This document shows positions 17,935 through 26,789 of a stretch of 64,000 nucleotides of DNA, in pieces. The DNA is from Prochlorococcus sp. AG-347-I19. GTDB taxonomy: Bacteria; Cyanobacteriota; Cyanobacteriia; PCC-6307; Cyanobiaceae. Both the position numbers and the translations under genes were made by a program. The notes below the pieces were generated by a model, which was given only the letters and a program-made list of their open reading frames with translations, had not been told where the DNA came from and searched no databases. The stretch's first letter is position 1; each line of letters opens with the position of its first letter. The stretch is from the NCBI GenBank assembly GCA_003279105.1, contig QCBO01000001.1, positions 62,001 through 126,000 of the forward strand. Reading direction: 5' to 3'.

Positions 17935-19320
17935 TTAAGCATCTAGAAGTCTCAAAAGTTCTTCAATATCAGAATCCTTTGTATTGTAATTTCCCATGAC
18001 AACCCGTAAAAAATATTTACCTTTAAATTTTGGTCTAGAAAGCATAAAATTATTTTTAACTAGTTCATTTACTTTAGTTTGAGTCCATGCATCAGAGTCT
18101 TTTGGCTCTAGTTTATTTGGTAAGAATGAAACAATATGAAGAGGACCTGAAAATATGTCAAACTTATTTTTACTAATATTTTTTACAAAAAATTCTTTTC
18201 TTTTAATTGATGACTTTAATATATTTTCTATTCCTTTGAGACCTAAAAAACGTAACCCAAGCCATAGTTTAATGACCTCAGCAGGTCTAGAACCTTGTAT
18301 GCCTATTTCTCCTCTATTTATAATATTTTCTTTAGATGATATGTATGGTAGTCCAGTATGAAATGTATTTTCTAAAGTACTCATATTTGAAACCAATAAC
18401 AAAGATGAAGTCTTTGTAATGCCAATAATTTTTTGTGGATTTATCGTTATCGAATTAGCCTGATTAATATTATTTAGACCTTCTATTGGAATAGAAGTTA
18501 TAGCAAAAATCCCTCCAATTGAACCATCGATATGTAACCATATGTTTCTTTGTTTACAGATTTCACTTATTTCTTTAATAGGATCAATGGCTCCTCTTAC
18601 AGTTGTCCCAAGGGTGGCAACAATAGCAAATATTTTTTTATTTTCTATTGAGCATTTATCTAAAGAGTTTCTCAGATCGTTTATATCCATTCGACCTTGA
18701 TTATCAGTTTTAATTCTTACAAGATTCATAGTATCAAGACCCATTACTCTTATACATTTAACGAATGAAGAATGAGCATCTTCACTAACAAGTAATACAG
18801 AATTGGGATCTGAACCTAATCCAGCATTATATCTAGCTGCAATAAGTGCATTCAGATTACTTAATGTACCTCCGCTAGCAGCTATACCTCCCGAGAAATC
18901 ATTAAACCCTATTTTCTTGGCAAACCATTTGCATAATGATTCCTCAAGCAAGGTTACACTTGGTGATAACTCGTAAGCGAGAAGATTATTATTTAAACCA
19001 GCAGCAATTAAATCTCCCAAAATAGAAAAAATTAAAGGTGGGGGATCAAGGTGAGCTAGTGAGCCAGGATGAACGGGATTAAATGAATTATTCAAAAGAG
19101 ATTCAATATCAGAAAACAAATCTTCCTCGGAGTTACCATCTTCCGCAGGCATAATACAATTGAAACTTTCATCAAAAGGTAAAGGACCATTTTTATCAGC
19201 TTTAGAGAACCAGTCGCAAAGAGTTCGACTTGCTCTATTCAGAAGAGTAATCAATTTGTCATTAGTCCCTAAATTTGACGGGAAATATATATCTTTATTA
19301 TTAATTAAATCTTCAGCCAT
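17935..19320 (-). CDS. PLP-dependent group II amino-acid decarboxylase
   Basis: Fold-type I PLP enzyme of the glutamate / 2,4-diaminobutyrate / aromatic amino acid decarboxylase family, 461 residues. Landmarks are PVHPGSLAHLDPP, GIAASGGTLSNLNALIAAR, VATLGTTVRGAIDP, and HIDGSIGG just before the Schiff-base region. The PLP lysine is in TINPQKIIGITKT, where the usual NPHK/DPHK has Gln in place of His. Substrate cannot be read from sequence. ATG at 19320; the microprotein gene follows within 3 nt. Confidence 0.85.
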   Translation of the reverse strand: MAEDLINNKDIYFPSNLGTNDKLITLLNRASRTLCDWFSKADKNGPLPFDESFNCIMPAEDGNSEEDLFSDIESLLNNSFNPVHPGSLAHLDPPPLIFSILGDLIAAGLNNNLLAYELSPSVTLLEESLCKWFAKKIGFNDFSGGIAASGGTLSNLNALIAARYNAGLGSDPNSVLLVSEDAHSSFVKCIRVMGLDTMNLVRIKTDNQGRMDINDLRNSLDKCSIENKKIFAIVATLGTTVRGAIDPIKEISEICKQRNIWLHIDGSIGGIFAITSIPIEGLNNINQANSITINPQKIIGITKTSSLLLVSNMSTLENTFHTGLPYISSKENIINRGEIGIQGSRPAEVIKLWLGLRFLGLKGIENILKSSIKRKEFFVKNISKNKFDIFSGPLHIVSFLPNKLEPKDSDAWTQTKVNELVKNNFMLSRPKFKGKYFLRVVMGNYNTKDSDIEELLRLLDA

Positions 19321-19363
19321 CAGATAAGATATCTATTAATAATTCTATTCTCAATCTTGGTAA

Positions 19364-19879
19364 ATGAGATATATTTTTGAAAATGGAAATAGTAATGAAG
19401 AACAACAACAAAAAACAAATAATTCAAAATACACTTCATGGATGAATTTGATATTAAGAAGATCCGAAGAAATTGGAAAAGTTGAGCTACCAATCTGTTC
19501 AATAATTTTAGATGAGAGAGGAAGATGTATTGGGAGAGGGGTAAATAAGAGAAATATAAATAAAGACCCATTAGGTCATGCTGAGATAATGGCACTAAGG
19601 CAGGCATCTCTAATAAAAAATGATTGGAGATTTAATGAATGTATTATCATCACAAATTTAGAACCATGTACCATGTGTGCCTCAGCACTTATTCAAGCAA
19701 GGATGGGTAAAGTTGTTTTTGGTGCCTACGATAAGAAAAGAGGGGGATTGGGGGGCTCAATTGACTTATCAAAGCATAAAAGTTCTCATCACAAAATGGA
19801 AATCGTAGGAGGTATTTTAGAAGACGAATGCAGTAAAATTTTACAATTATGGTTTAAAAAGTTGAGGACTCAAAAATAG
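19364..19879 (+). CDS. tadA: tRNA-specific adenosine deaminase TadA
   Basis: Converts A34 to inosine in the tRNA-Arg(ACG) wobble position. Zinc and catalytic motifs are present: GHAEIMALRQA (HAE) and EPCTMCASALIQARM (PCxxC). Length 171. The first 26 residues are polar and Asn/Gln-rich and not typical; the family core begins at WMNLILRRSEE, so ATG 19442 is a credible alternative start. Its last 26 nt overlap the convergent aminotransferase gene. Confidence 0.92.
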   Translation: MRYIFENGNSNEEQQQKTNNSKYTSWMNLILRRSEEIGKVELPICSIILDERGRCIGRGVNKRNINKDPLGHAEIMALRQASLIKNDWRFNECIIITNLEPCTMCASALIQARMGKVVFGAYDKKRGGLGGSIDLSKHKSSHHKMEIVGGILEDECSKILQLWFKKLRTQK

Positions 19880-21038
19880 AATATTTTTTTAACTCAGTAT
19901 CAAATAGGTTTAATAATCTGTCGACGTTCTCATCACTTGAGTTATAGCCCATTAATCCTATGCGCCATACCTTACCAGACAATTCTCCAAGTCCATTTCC
20001 AATTTCTATTCCAAAGTTTCTTAAAAGATGATTTCTAAAACCATCTCCATCAACTGCAGGCGGGATCTTAACTGTTGTAAGAGTTGGCAATCGATAATCC
20101 TCTGATACATGTAATTCCATTCCTAGACTTTCTAAACCTTTCCAAAGTTTCTTTGCATTAGAATTATGCCTATACCAAACATTCTCTAAACCTTCATTTG
20201 CAATTAATCGTAAACCTTCTCGAATAGCAAAATTCATATTTACAGGGGCCGTATGATGGTAAACGCGATCAGAACCCCAATATTTATTTAAAAGAGATAA
20301 ATCTAAATACCAGTTAGGTACTTTTGTTTTTCTTGAACTTAGTTTTTCTTCAGCTCTTTTATTCATCGTAAAAGGGCTTAATCCTGGGGGACAACTTAAT
20401 CCTTTTTGACTACAACTGTATGCTATATCAATTTTCCATTCGTCAATCAATAGTTCTAGAGCTCCAAGAGAAGTAACTGCATCAACTAAAAACAAGCAGT
20501 TATTTTTTCTACATACATCCCCAATACCATCAAGAGGTTGTAAAACACCACTTGATGTTTCAGCATGGACAATAGCAAAAATTGCTGGTTTTTTAGTTTC
20601 TATTTCATACTTGATTTCTTCATAAGAAAAGGATTCACCCCAGGGTTTTTCAATAACAGATACATCTGCTTTATATCTTGTTGCCATATCAACAAGTCTG
20701 TCTCCAAAATATCCTTTTTTAGCGATAAGAATTTTTTCTCCTTCCTCTATAAAATTAGCTATTGATGCTTCCATAGCTGCACTTCCAGTACCACTCATTG
20801 GAAGAGTCAGACGATTATTACATTGCCAAGTATATCTTAGAAGCTGTTGAACATCAGACATCAATGAAATATATGCTTCATCTAAGTGACCAATAGGATT
20901 CAAAGAAAGAGCGCTTAAGACTTCTGGATGTGCGTTTGAAGGACCAGGACCTAATAAAAGTCTAGAGGGAACATAAGTCTTTGAGAAATGAGATAAATTC
21001 TCTTCATTTAAAGCCGAAATAAGTTTTGCTTCTGTCAA
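19854..21038 (-). CDS. class V aminotransferase, serine/alanine-glyoxylate type
   Basis: PLP aminotransferase of the AGT/SGAT group, expected to turn glyoxylate into glycine in the photorespiratory pathway. It shows LLLGPGPSNAHPEVL, MSGTGSAAMEASIANF, HAETSSGVLQP, FLVDAVTSLG and the lysine motif SCSQKGLSCPPGLSP. Length 394 is normal. The start appears to be TTG at 21038; no in-frame ATG precedes the conserved N-terminus. A glycerate kinase at 56-57 kb could act later in the same pathway. Confidence 0.88.
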   Translation of the reverse strand: MTEAKLISALNEENLSHFSKTYVPSRLLLGPGPSNAHPEVLSALSLNPIGHLDEAYISLMSDVQQLLRYTWQCNNRLTLPMSGTGSAAMEASIANFIEEGEKILIAKKGYFGDRLVDMATRYKADVSVIEKPWGESFSYEEIKYEIETKKPAIFAIVHAETSSGVLQPLDGIGDVCRKNNCLFLVDAVTSLGALELLIDEWKIDIAYSCSQKGLSCPPGLSPFTMNKRAEEKLSSRKTKVPNWYLDLSLLNKYWGSDRVYHHTAPVNMNFAIREGLRLIANEGLENVWYRHNSNAKKLWKGLESLGMELHVSEDYRLPTLTTVKIPPAVDGDGFRNHLLRNFGIEIGNGLGELSGKVWRIGLMGYNSSDENVDRLLNLFDTELKKYSIFESSTF

Positions 21039-21188
21039 AGCATTACATTCAATTACTTTTAAATTAAACTAATATCGCCACATAAGCGATATTTATTTAA
21101 AGAAATTCATTCAATTTAAATATTTAGGTAAACAATTATTAAACTTATGACTTGAAACACTAAAAGAAGACATCAAGTCTTAAAAAAA

Positions 21189-21230
21189 GTTACCATTGAT
21201 ACATAACAAGAATCATCAAGTTATTAATTT
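21189..21230 (+). promoter_or_regulatory. NtcA-activated promoter of glnA
   Basis: GT (21189-21190), ten bases, AC (21201-21202), then exactly 22 bases to TAATTT (21225-21230). This is the canonical cyanobacterial NtcA class II arrangement GTN10AC-N22-TAN3T, with the stronger core GTT-N8-TAC. It ends 21 nt before the glnA ATG. It implies activation by NtcA with 2-oxoglutarate under nitrogen shortage. The match is seen directly; binding is inferred. Confidence 0.88.
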
Positions 21231-21251
21231 CATATAAGGTATTACAAAATT

Positions 21252-22673
21252 ATGTCTAAATCTCCTCAAGATGTTTTAAGTCAAATTAAAGACGAAGGAA
21301 TTGAACTCATCGATTTAAAATTCACTGATATTCATGGAAAATGGCAACATTTAACTCTTACATCAGACATGATAGAGGAGGATTCTTTTACAGAAGGTTT
21401 GGCATTTGATGGCTCATCAATAAGAGGTTGGAAAGCAATTAATGCCTCGGATATGTCAATGGTGCCCGATGCAAGTACAGCTTGGATAGATCCTTTCTAT
21501 AAACATAAGACTTTAAGTATGATTTGCTCTATTCAGGAGCCAAGAAGCGGGGAACCTTATGATAGGTGTCCAAGAGCTTTAGCACAAAAGGCATTAAAAT
21601 ATTTAGACTCAACTGGTATAGCAGATACTGCATTTTTTGGACCAGAACCAGAATTCTTCTTATTTGATGACGTGAGATACGACTCTAAAGAAGGAGGTTG
21701 TTTTTATAGTGTAGATACTATTGAAGCTCCATGGAATACAGGGAGAATAGAAGAAGGGGGAAACTTAGGATACAAAATACAATATAAAGAAGGATATTTT
21801 CCAGTAGCTCCAAATGATACTGCGCAAGATATCAGATCTGAGATGCTTCTTCTTATGGGTGAATTAGGTATCCCCACTGAAAAACATCACCATGAAGTTG
21901 CTGGTGCCGGCCAACACGAGCTTGGAATGAAATTTGATTCGTTAATAAATGCTGCTGATAACGTTATGACTTATAAATACGTTGTCAGAAATGTTGCAAA
22001 AAAATATGGAAAAACAGCAACATTTATGCCCAAACCTGTTTTTAACGACAACGGAACAGGAATGCATGTTCACCAAAGTTTATGGAAGAGTGGACAGCCA
22101 CTATTCTTTGGTGAAGGATCATATGCAAATTTATCTCAAACAGCAAGATGGTACATCGGAGGCATACTTAAACATGCACCATCATTCTTAGCATTTACTA
22201 ACCCAACCACTAATAGTTATAAACGATTGGTTCCAGGATTCGAAGCACCTGTAAATCTAGTTTATTCTGAGGGTAATAGATCAGCTGCGGTAAGAATACC
22301 TTTAACAGGACCAAGCCCCAAAGCTAAAAGATTAGAATTCAGATCAGGTGACGCACTTGCAAATCCTTACTTAGCATTCTCTGTAATGATGCTTGCTGGT
22401 ATTGATGGAATTAAAAATCAAATTGATCCTGGTGATGGAGTAGATGTAGATTTATTTGAACTTCCAGCTGATGAACTTGCGAAAATTGATACAGTACCTT
22501 CATCTCTAAATGATTCACTTAATGCGCTAAAAGCAGATAAGGATTATCTATTAGCTGGTGGAGTATTTACTGAAGATTTTATTGATAACTTTATCGATAT
22601 AAAATACGAAGAGGTACAACAATTAAGACAAAGGCCTCATCCACATGAATTCTTCATGTATTACGATGCATAA
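21252..22673 (+). CDS. glnA: glutamine synthetase type I
   Basis: Fixes ammonium onto glutamate with ATP; the central entry of nitrogen into metabolism. [59 protein letters not shown] and NRSAAVRIP are all intact over 473 residues, the GSI dodecamer length. The adenylylation-loop region is present ([17 protein letters not shown]), although cyanobacterial enzymes are controlled by small inactivating factors instead. Driven by the NtcA site upstream and closed by a strong hairpin terminator. Confidence 0.98.
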   Translation: MSKSPQDVLSQIKDEGIELIDLKFTDIHGKWQHLTLTSDMIEEDSFTEGLAFDGSSIRGWKAINASDMSMVPDASTAWIDPFYKHKTLSMICSIQEPRSGEPYDRCPRALAQKALKYLDSTGIADTAFFGPEPEFFLFDDVRYDSKEGGCFYSVDTIEAPWNTGRIEEGGNLGYKIQYKEGYFPVAPNDTAQDIRSEMLLLMGELGIPTEKHHHEVAGAGQHELGMKFDSLINAADNVMTYKYVVRNVAKKYGKTATFMPKPVFNDNGTGMHVHQSLWKSGQPLFFGEGSYANLSQTARWYIGGILKHAPSFLAFTNPTTNSYKRLVPGFEAPVNLVYSEGNRSAAVRIPLTGPSPKAKRLEFRSGDALANPYLAFSVMMLAGIDGIKNQIDPGDGVDVDLFELPADELAKIDTVPSSLNDSLNALKADKDYLLAGGVFTEDFIDNFIDIKYEEVQQLRQRPHPHEFFMYYDA

Positions 22674-22698
22674 TTAAAATAAAACAATAGTTTAAATT

Positions 22699-22747
22699 AA
22701 TCAATTTGAGAAATATCACAAAATATTCTCAAATTGATTTTTTTTTT
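22699..22747 (+). terminator. Rho-independent terminator of glnA
   Basis: A perfect 14-bp inverted repeat, AATCAATTTGAGAA (22699-22712) and TTCTCAAATTGATT (22726-22739), with a 13-nt loop, runs into ten consecutive T residues (22738-22747). It lies 25 nt after the glnA stop. It also rules out a start at 22734 for the next gene. Confidence 0.93.
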
Positions 22748-22775
22748 GTTGGAATATATATATATAAATCGAAAA

Positions 22776-23831
22776 ATGGCTAGGGAATCTATCTCAAAAA
22801 TTGCATATAAAACGCTACAACAAAGTAAAAGCATTGCAGGTTTCGCTCACAAGCAGATTAGTTCAAGATTAATGAACTTTATTCTTCCCGATTCAAAGCT
22901 TGAAAATTTTAATATAGACAGAGACCTTCTAATGCAAATCCAAAATTCAATGGATATCTTAAGAGAAGAAGATTGGAATGATGCAGAAAAAAACATATAT
23001 CCAAAAAAATTATTGTTTGACGAACCATGGCTTAGATATCTAACTCAATATCCTAAAATTTGGCTTGATATGCCTAATACATGGGATAGACGCAGAAAAC
23101 AAAACTTTGATGATCTTCCAAAATCAATTGATAAAGATAATTATCCTCAATATTACTTGAGAAATTTTCATCATCAAACAGATGGTTATTTATCAGATTT
23201 TTCAGCTAGCATTTATGACCTACAAGTTGAGATACTTTTCAATGGTAGTGCCGACTCAATGAGGAGAAGAATAATTAAGCCAATAAAAGAAGGACTGGAA
23301 ATTTTTAGAGATAGAAAAAAAAGTTCTATAAAAATACTTGATGTGGCTACAGGATCAGGAAGAACATTAAAACAATTAAGAGCAGCATTTCCTAAAGAAA
23401 AAATTACTGGCATTGATTTATCTGATTCATACTTAAAAGAGGCAAGTAGATATATTTCAGATTTAGATGGAGATTTAATTCAATTGATAAAAGGTAATGC
23501 TGAGGAATTACCTTTTAAAGATGATAGTTTTCAATGCATTTCTTGTGTTTATTTATTTCATGAATTACCAAGAACAATTAGAGCTAAAGTATTAAATGAA
23601 TTTTTTAGAGTACTTGAACCTGGCGGAATATTAGTTTTAGCTGATTCAATTCAAATAAGTGATTCACCTGACTTTACATCCGTGATGGAAAGCTTCTATA
23701 AATCTTTTCATGAGCCTTTTTATTGTGATTACATAAAAGAGGATATAGATTCTAAAATTGAAGATGTAGGGTTTAAAGACGTAAAATCAAATTCCTTTTT
23801 TATGACCAAAGTATGGTCTGCTATAAAGTAA
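22776..23831 (+). CDS. class I SAM-dependent methyltransferase
   Basis: Methyltransferase of the Ubie/Methyltransf_11 type, 351 residues. Motif I is KILDVATGSGRTLKQL, motif II region ITGIDLSDSYL, and the later post-motifs are CISCVYLFHELP and LEPGGILVLADS. The first 150 residues form an unusual N-terminal domain with WLRYLTQYPKIWLDMP. ATG 22776 is chosen because an in-frame ATG at 22734 falls inside the glnA terminator. The substrate is unknown; similar proteins occur across cyanobacteria. Confidence 0.85.
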   Translation: MARESISKIAYKTLQQSKSIAGFAHKQISSRLMNFILPDSKLENFNIDRDLLMQIQNSMDILREEDWNDAEKNIYPKKLLFDEPWLRYLTQYPKIWLDMPNTWDRRRKQNFDDLPKSIDKDNYPQYYLRNFHHQTDGYLSDFSASIYDLQVEILFNGSADSMRRRIIKPIKEGLEIFRDRKKSSIKILDVATGSGRTLKQLRAAFPKEKITGIDLSDSYLKEASRYISDLDGDLIQLIKGNAEELPFKDDSFQCISCVYLFHELPRTIRAKVLNEFFRVLEPGGILVLADSIQISDSPDFTSVMESFYKSFHEPFYCDYIKEDIDSKIEDVGFKDVKSNSFFMTKVWSAIK

Positions 23832-23842
23832 AAAAAACTCTT

Positions 23843-24106
23843 ATGACCTATTGGGATAAAGATACTATTCAGCTTGTTCAAAGTCTAAATGACAAATTAA
23901 AGATTGATCATTCTAAATGGCATAAAGATAAAGGAAATAAATATAAACGAGCTGCAGAACTAATTTCGGCTGGATTATGTCACTTAATTATTTCTTGCAA
24001 TGATAAGGAAGCTATTGAGTATATAGAAGAAAGTGTTAAATGGTTAAAAGAAATAAACGTAGATCAACCTTGCCCTAGTAAAAATCACCTTTTTAAAGCC
24101 AACTGA
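23843..24106 (+). CDS. DUF6439-like small cyanobacterial protein
   Basis: Soluble helical protein of 87 residues. KRAAELISAGLCHLIISCN and YIEESVKWLKEI are the stretches that recall the cyanobacterial DUF6439 family; I am moderately sure. Function unknown. ATG 23843 is chosen, 11 nt after the methyltransferase stop, so the two probably share a transcript. Its last 22 nt overlap the convergent RsbW-like gene. Confidence 0.7.
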   Translation: MTYWDKDTIQLVQSLNDKLKIDHSKWHKDKGNKYKRAAELISAGLCHLIISCNDKEAIEYIEESVKWLKEINVDQPCPSKNHLFKAN

Positions 24107-24519
24107 AGCCTATTACCTTTACTACTCCATCTAATATCATCAAAACATTCATTAATAATGTAGAGGCCACGGCCACTAACACTACTTATTTTTTTTGGTA
24201 ATTTGTAGTCTCTTTTTTTTATTTCTAAGCCATTACCTTGATCCTGAATTTGCCAAATACACCAATTAGGAGTAATAATTCTTCTTACTCTAATATTTTT
24301 TTTAGGATCTAATTTATTTCCATGCTTTACTGCGTTAACTAAAGCTTCATGTAAACCAAGTTTTATAAGATAGCTTGATTGAGAAATTTTAATAGGTTCT
24401 AATAATTGATCGACAAATTCATTTAACTGTAATGATGATTCAAATTCATAGTTTGACCAGTTATTCTTTGGTCTTTTAAAAAATTTTTTTAAAATATTTT
24501 TGCCCCGAAATAAGGACAT
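24085..24519 (-). CDS. RsbW-like ATPase / anti-sigma regulatory factor
   Basis: Single GHKL (HATPase_c) domain of 144 residues without a histidine-kinase dimerisation domain. N-box LHEALVNAVKHGN (56-68), G1 box QDQGNG (92-97) and SGRGLYII (115-122) are intact. Proteins of this shape are serine kinases of anti-sigma-factor antagonists in partner-switching pathways. A STAS protein that could be the partner type is encoded at 48492-48854. It follows the GUN4 gene by 48 nt on the same strand. Confidence 0.8.
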   Translation of the reverse strand: MSLFRGKNILKKFFKRPKNNWSNYEFESSLQLNEFVDQLLEPIKISQSSYLIKLGLHEALVNAVKHGNKLDPKKNIRVRRIITPNWCIWQIQDQGNGLEIKKRDYKLPKKISSVSGRGLYIINECFDDIRWSSKGNRLQLALKR

Positions 24520-24567
24520 AATAATATTTTGATACTATCTTAATTTTAACTTATTAAATACCTCATT

Positions 24568-25287
24568 TTAAAGAATATTATTATGTCTTTCTGCAATGGC
24601 AGGATGCCGTAGGATGGAGTCCATAAGTCTTACTCCTCTTAATTGATTTATTAAAGGCATATGTCCATCAGGAGCATCCAATGACCAGCGAAAAGATCCA
24701 GGATATCTAGTCCATACACCTTCTTTTTTCCAACCTATTTTCGGCCACATTAATTCATATTTTTTACCTACTGATTTTAATATCTTTGCTTGAATTGAGA
24801 ATCCAAATCTACCAGTAGAATAAATAGTCCATAATCTATCTATTGTTTGTAGATCTTTACCTGACATATTCTTAACTTCACTATAGAAAACATATCCACG
24901 TTTTTCAGCTAATTTTCCAGCTAATTTTCGCAAATAGGAACTTGTTAATCTATCTGCATCTTCAAATTTTTGCTCTACCAACATCAATTGCAAATCTTCA
25001 TAATTAATATCAATAGAAGAATATGTATTAAACCAATTATTGAATTTAGTGTTTTCAAAAAATTTAGGCTTAAATTTTTTTAAAACTTGCAATATCCAAC
25101 CAGCAGCCCAGTCGTCTCCATCACTATCAAAGTTATCAAACAGTGAAGGACCAAGATTAAAAATATTTTCGACTTCAGATTCTATTTGAGTTAATGAATT
25201 TATTCTTTTTCTTTGATTGGAATTTACAAATTTTTTTATCAAATCTGATGTAGCATTATTATTGTTATCTTGTTCTTTGTTATTCAT
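24568..25287 (-). CDS. GUN4 domain protein
   Basis: GUN4 binds protoporphyrin IX and Mg-protoporphyrin and stimulates magnesium chelatase, the first committed step of chlorophyll synthesis. The C-terminal domain (about 85-238) has YEDLQLMLVEQKFEDADRLT, LQTIDRLWTIYSTGRFGFS, VGWKKEGVW-like GWKKEGVWTRYPG and APDGHMPLINQLRG. The N-terminal part is a helical domain with GDDWAAGWILQVL, as in other cyanobacterial members. Length 239 fits. It diverges from mnmH across only 34 nt. Confidence 0.88.
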   Translation of the reverse strand: MNNKEQDNNNNATSDLIKKFVNSNQRKRINSLTQIESEVENIFNLGPSLFDNFDSDGDDWAAGWILQVLKKFKPKFFENTKFNNWFNTYSSIDINYEDLQLMLVEQKFEDADRLTSSYLRKLAGKLAEKRGYVFYSEVKNMSGKDLQTIDRLWTIYSTGRFGFSIQAKILKSVGKKYELMWPKIGWKKEGVWTRYPGSFRWSLDAPDGHMPLINQLRGVRLMDSILRHPAIAERHNNIL

Positions 25288-25321
25288 TTTAAAAAATCAA
25301 TCAATAAAATAAAAACTATCC

Positions 25322-26362
25322 ATGTATTTCAGAAGAAAAGAACTAGAGAAATTTAGAAGTTTTAATGGACCACTTATAGATGTTAGAAGCCCGAGTGAAT
25401 ATTATAAAGGACACCTGCCTAATTCTATTAATATTCCACTATTTGATAATGATGAGAGATCCATAATTGGTACGATTTATAAAAAAGAAGGAAGAAAAAA
25501 AGCAGTCATAGAGGGATTAAATTTTTTTGAAAAAAAAATAGAAATGCTTCTTGATAATTTATTCATGAATATTGAGTCTTATAAAACTATTCCTAATAAA
25601 AATAATGAATTTTTTATCAGATTATATTGCTCTAGAGGAGGAATGCGTTCACAAAGCATTTCTTGGCTACTAGAAAAATACAAATTAAATCCAATAACAC
25701 TTAAAGGAGGATACAAAATATATAGAAGATGGGTATTAAATAATTTCACAAAGAACTTAAATATAGTAGTTATTGGTGGTAAAACAGGAACAGGGAAGAC
25801 AAGATTATTATCATTACTAGAGAAATATAAATATCAAACTATTGATCTTGAAGGATTTGCCTGTCATAGAGGAAGTACATTTGGAGGTCTTGGAATGAAA
25901 GAACAACCTTCGAATGAACAATTTGAAAATATAATTGCGGAAAAGTTAAATTCTTTTAAATGTTCTAATAATATTTTTGTAGAAGCTGAAAGTGCAAATA
26001 TAGGTAAGTGCAAAATTCCTCATGAATTCTTCAATCAGATGAAAAATTCTAGGAGAATTGAAATTATAAGAAGCGAATCTAACAGGTTAGATGAGTTGAT
26101 AGATACTTATAGTGTTTTTAAGAAAGAGGAACTCCAAGAATCTGTATTAAGGATAAAAAAAAGATTAGGACCGCAAAGAACAAAAATAGCTCTAGAATCC
26201 ATTGACAATGAGAAATGGGACTTAGTTTGCAGATCAGTTCTAGATTATTACGATAAGTGTTATGAATTTGAAAAGGTTGGCAAGACAAATATAAAGTTAT
26301 TAGATTTAACCGACAAAAAATATGATGAAAGGATTCTAGAGTTAATAAATAATGTCTTATAA
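25322..26362 (+). CDS. mnmH: tRNA 2-selenouridine synthase MnmH (SelU)
   Basis: Two-domain enzyme that modifies the wobble 2-thiouridine of tRNAs, through a geranylated intermediate to selenouridine in E. coli. The N-terminal rhodanese domain has LIDVRSPSEYYKGHLP and the active-site loop YCSRGGMRSQS (Cys103). The C-terminal P-loop is IGGKTGTGKTRLL (151-163), followed by DLEGFACHRGSTFGGLG. Length 346 is typical. No selD is in this window, so whether selenium is used is open. Confidence 0.93.
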   Translation: MYFRRKELEKFRSFNGPLIDVRSPSEYYKGHLPNSINIPLFDNDERSIIGTIYKKEGRKKAVIEGLNFFEKKIEMLLDNLFMNIESYKTIPNKNNEFFIRLYCSRGGMRSQSISWLLEKYKLNPITLKGGYKIYRRWVLNNFTKNLNIVVIGGKTGTGKTRLLSLLEKYKYQTIDLEGFACHRGSTFGGLGMKEQPSNEQFENIIAEKLNSFKCSNNIFVEAESANIGKCKIPHEFFNQMKNSRRIEIIRSESNRLDELIDTYSVFKKEELQESVLRIKKRLGPQRTKIALESIDNEKWDLVCRSVLDYYDKCYEFEKVGKTNIKLLDLTDKKYDERILELINNVL

Positions 26363-26422
26363 AATAATTACAAACGAATATGAAAAATATTTCCTAATAT
26401 AAAAAATTATTGACTGAACATC

Positions 26423-26776
26423 ATGACAGCAAATAAAACTGCAAAAATACAATTTTATGAAGGAACCGATGAACCAGTAGTGCCTGAAATAAGACTGACT
26501 AGGAGTAAGGATGGTACAACCGGCCAAGCACTATTTTTGTTCGAAAAACCTCAGGCATTATCTTCAATTACAGAAGGTGAAATCACGGGTATGCGTATGA
26601 TTGATTCCGAAGGTGAAATACTAACTAGGGAAGTTAAAGTAAAGTTTGTTGATGGAGAACCCATATTTCTAGAAGCAGTTTATATTTGGAAGAACACATC
26701 AGACTTTGATAGATTTATGAGATTTGCAAATAGTTATGCCAAATCAAATGGATTAGGATATTCTGAGAAGAAGTAG
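26423..26776 (+). CDS. psb28: photosystem II assembly protein Psb28
   Basis: Soluble factor that binds the cytoplasmic face of CP47/D1-D2 assembly intermediates. [43 protein letters not shown] and [17 protein letters not shown] are the family signature. Length 117 is normal. ATG 26423, 60 nt after mnmH. The AI-2E-type permease gene begins 13 nt after its stop. Confidence 0.93.
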   Translation: MTANKTAKIQFYEGTDEPVVPEIRLTRSKDGTTGQALFLFEKPQALSSITEGEITGMRMIDSEGEILTREVKVKFVDGEPIFLEAVYIWKNTSDFDRFMRFANSYAKSNGLGYSEKK

Positions 26777-26789
26777 AATGTTCTGAAAA

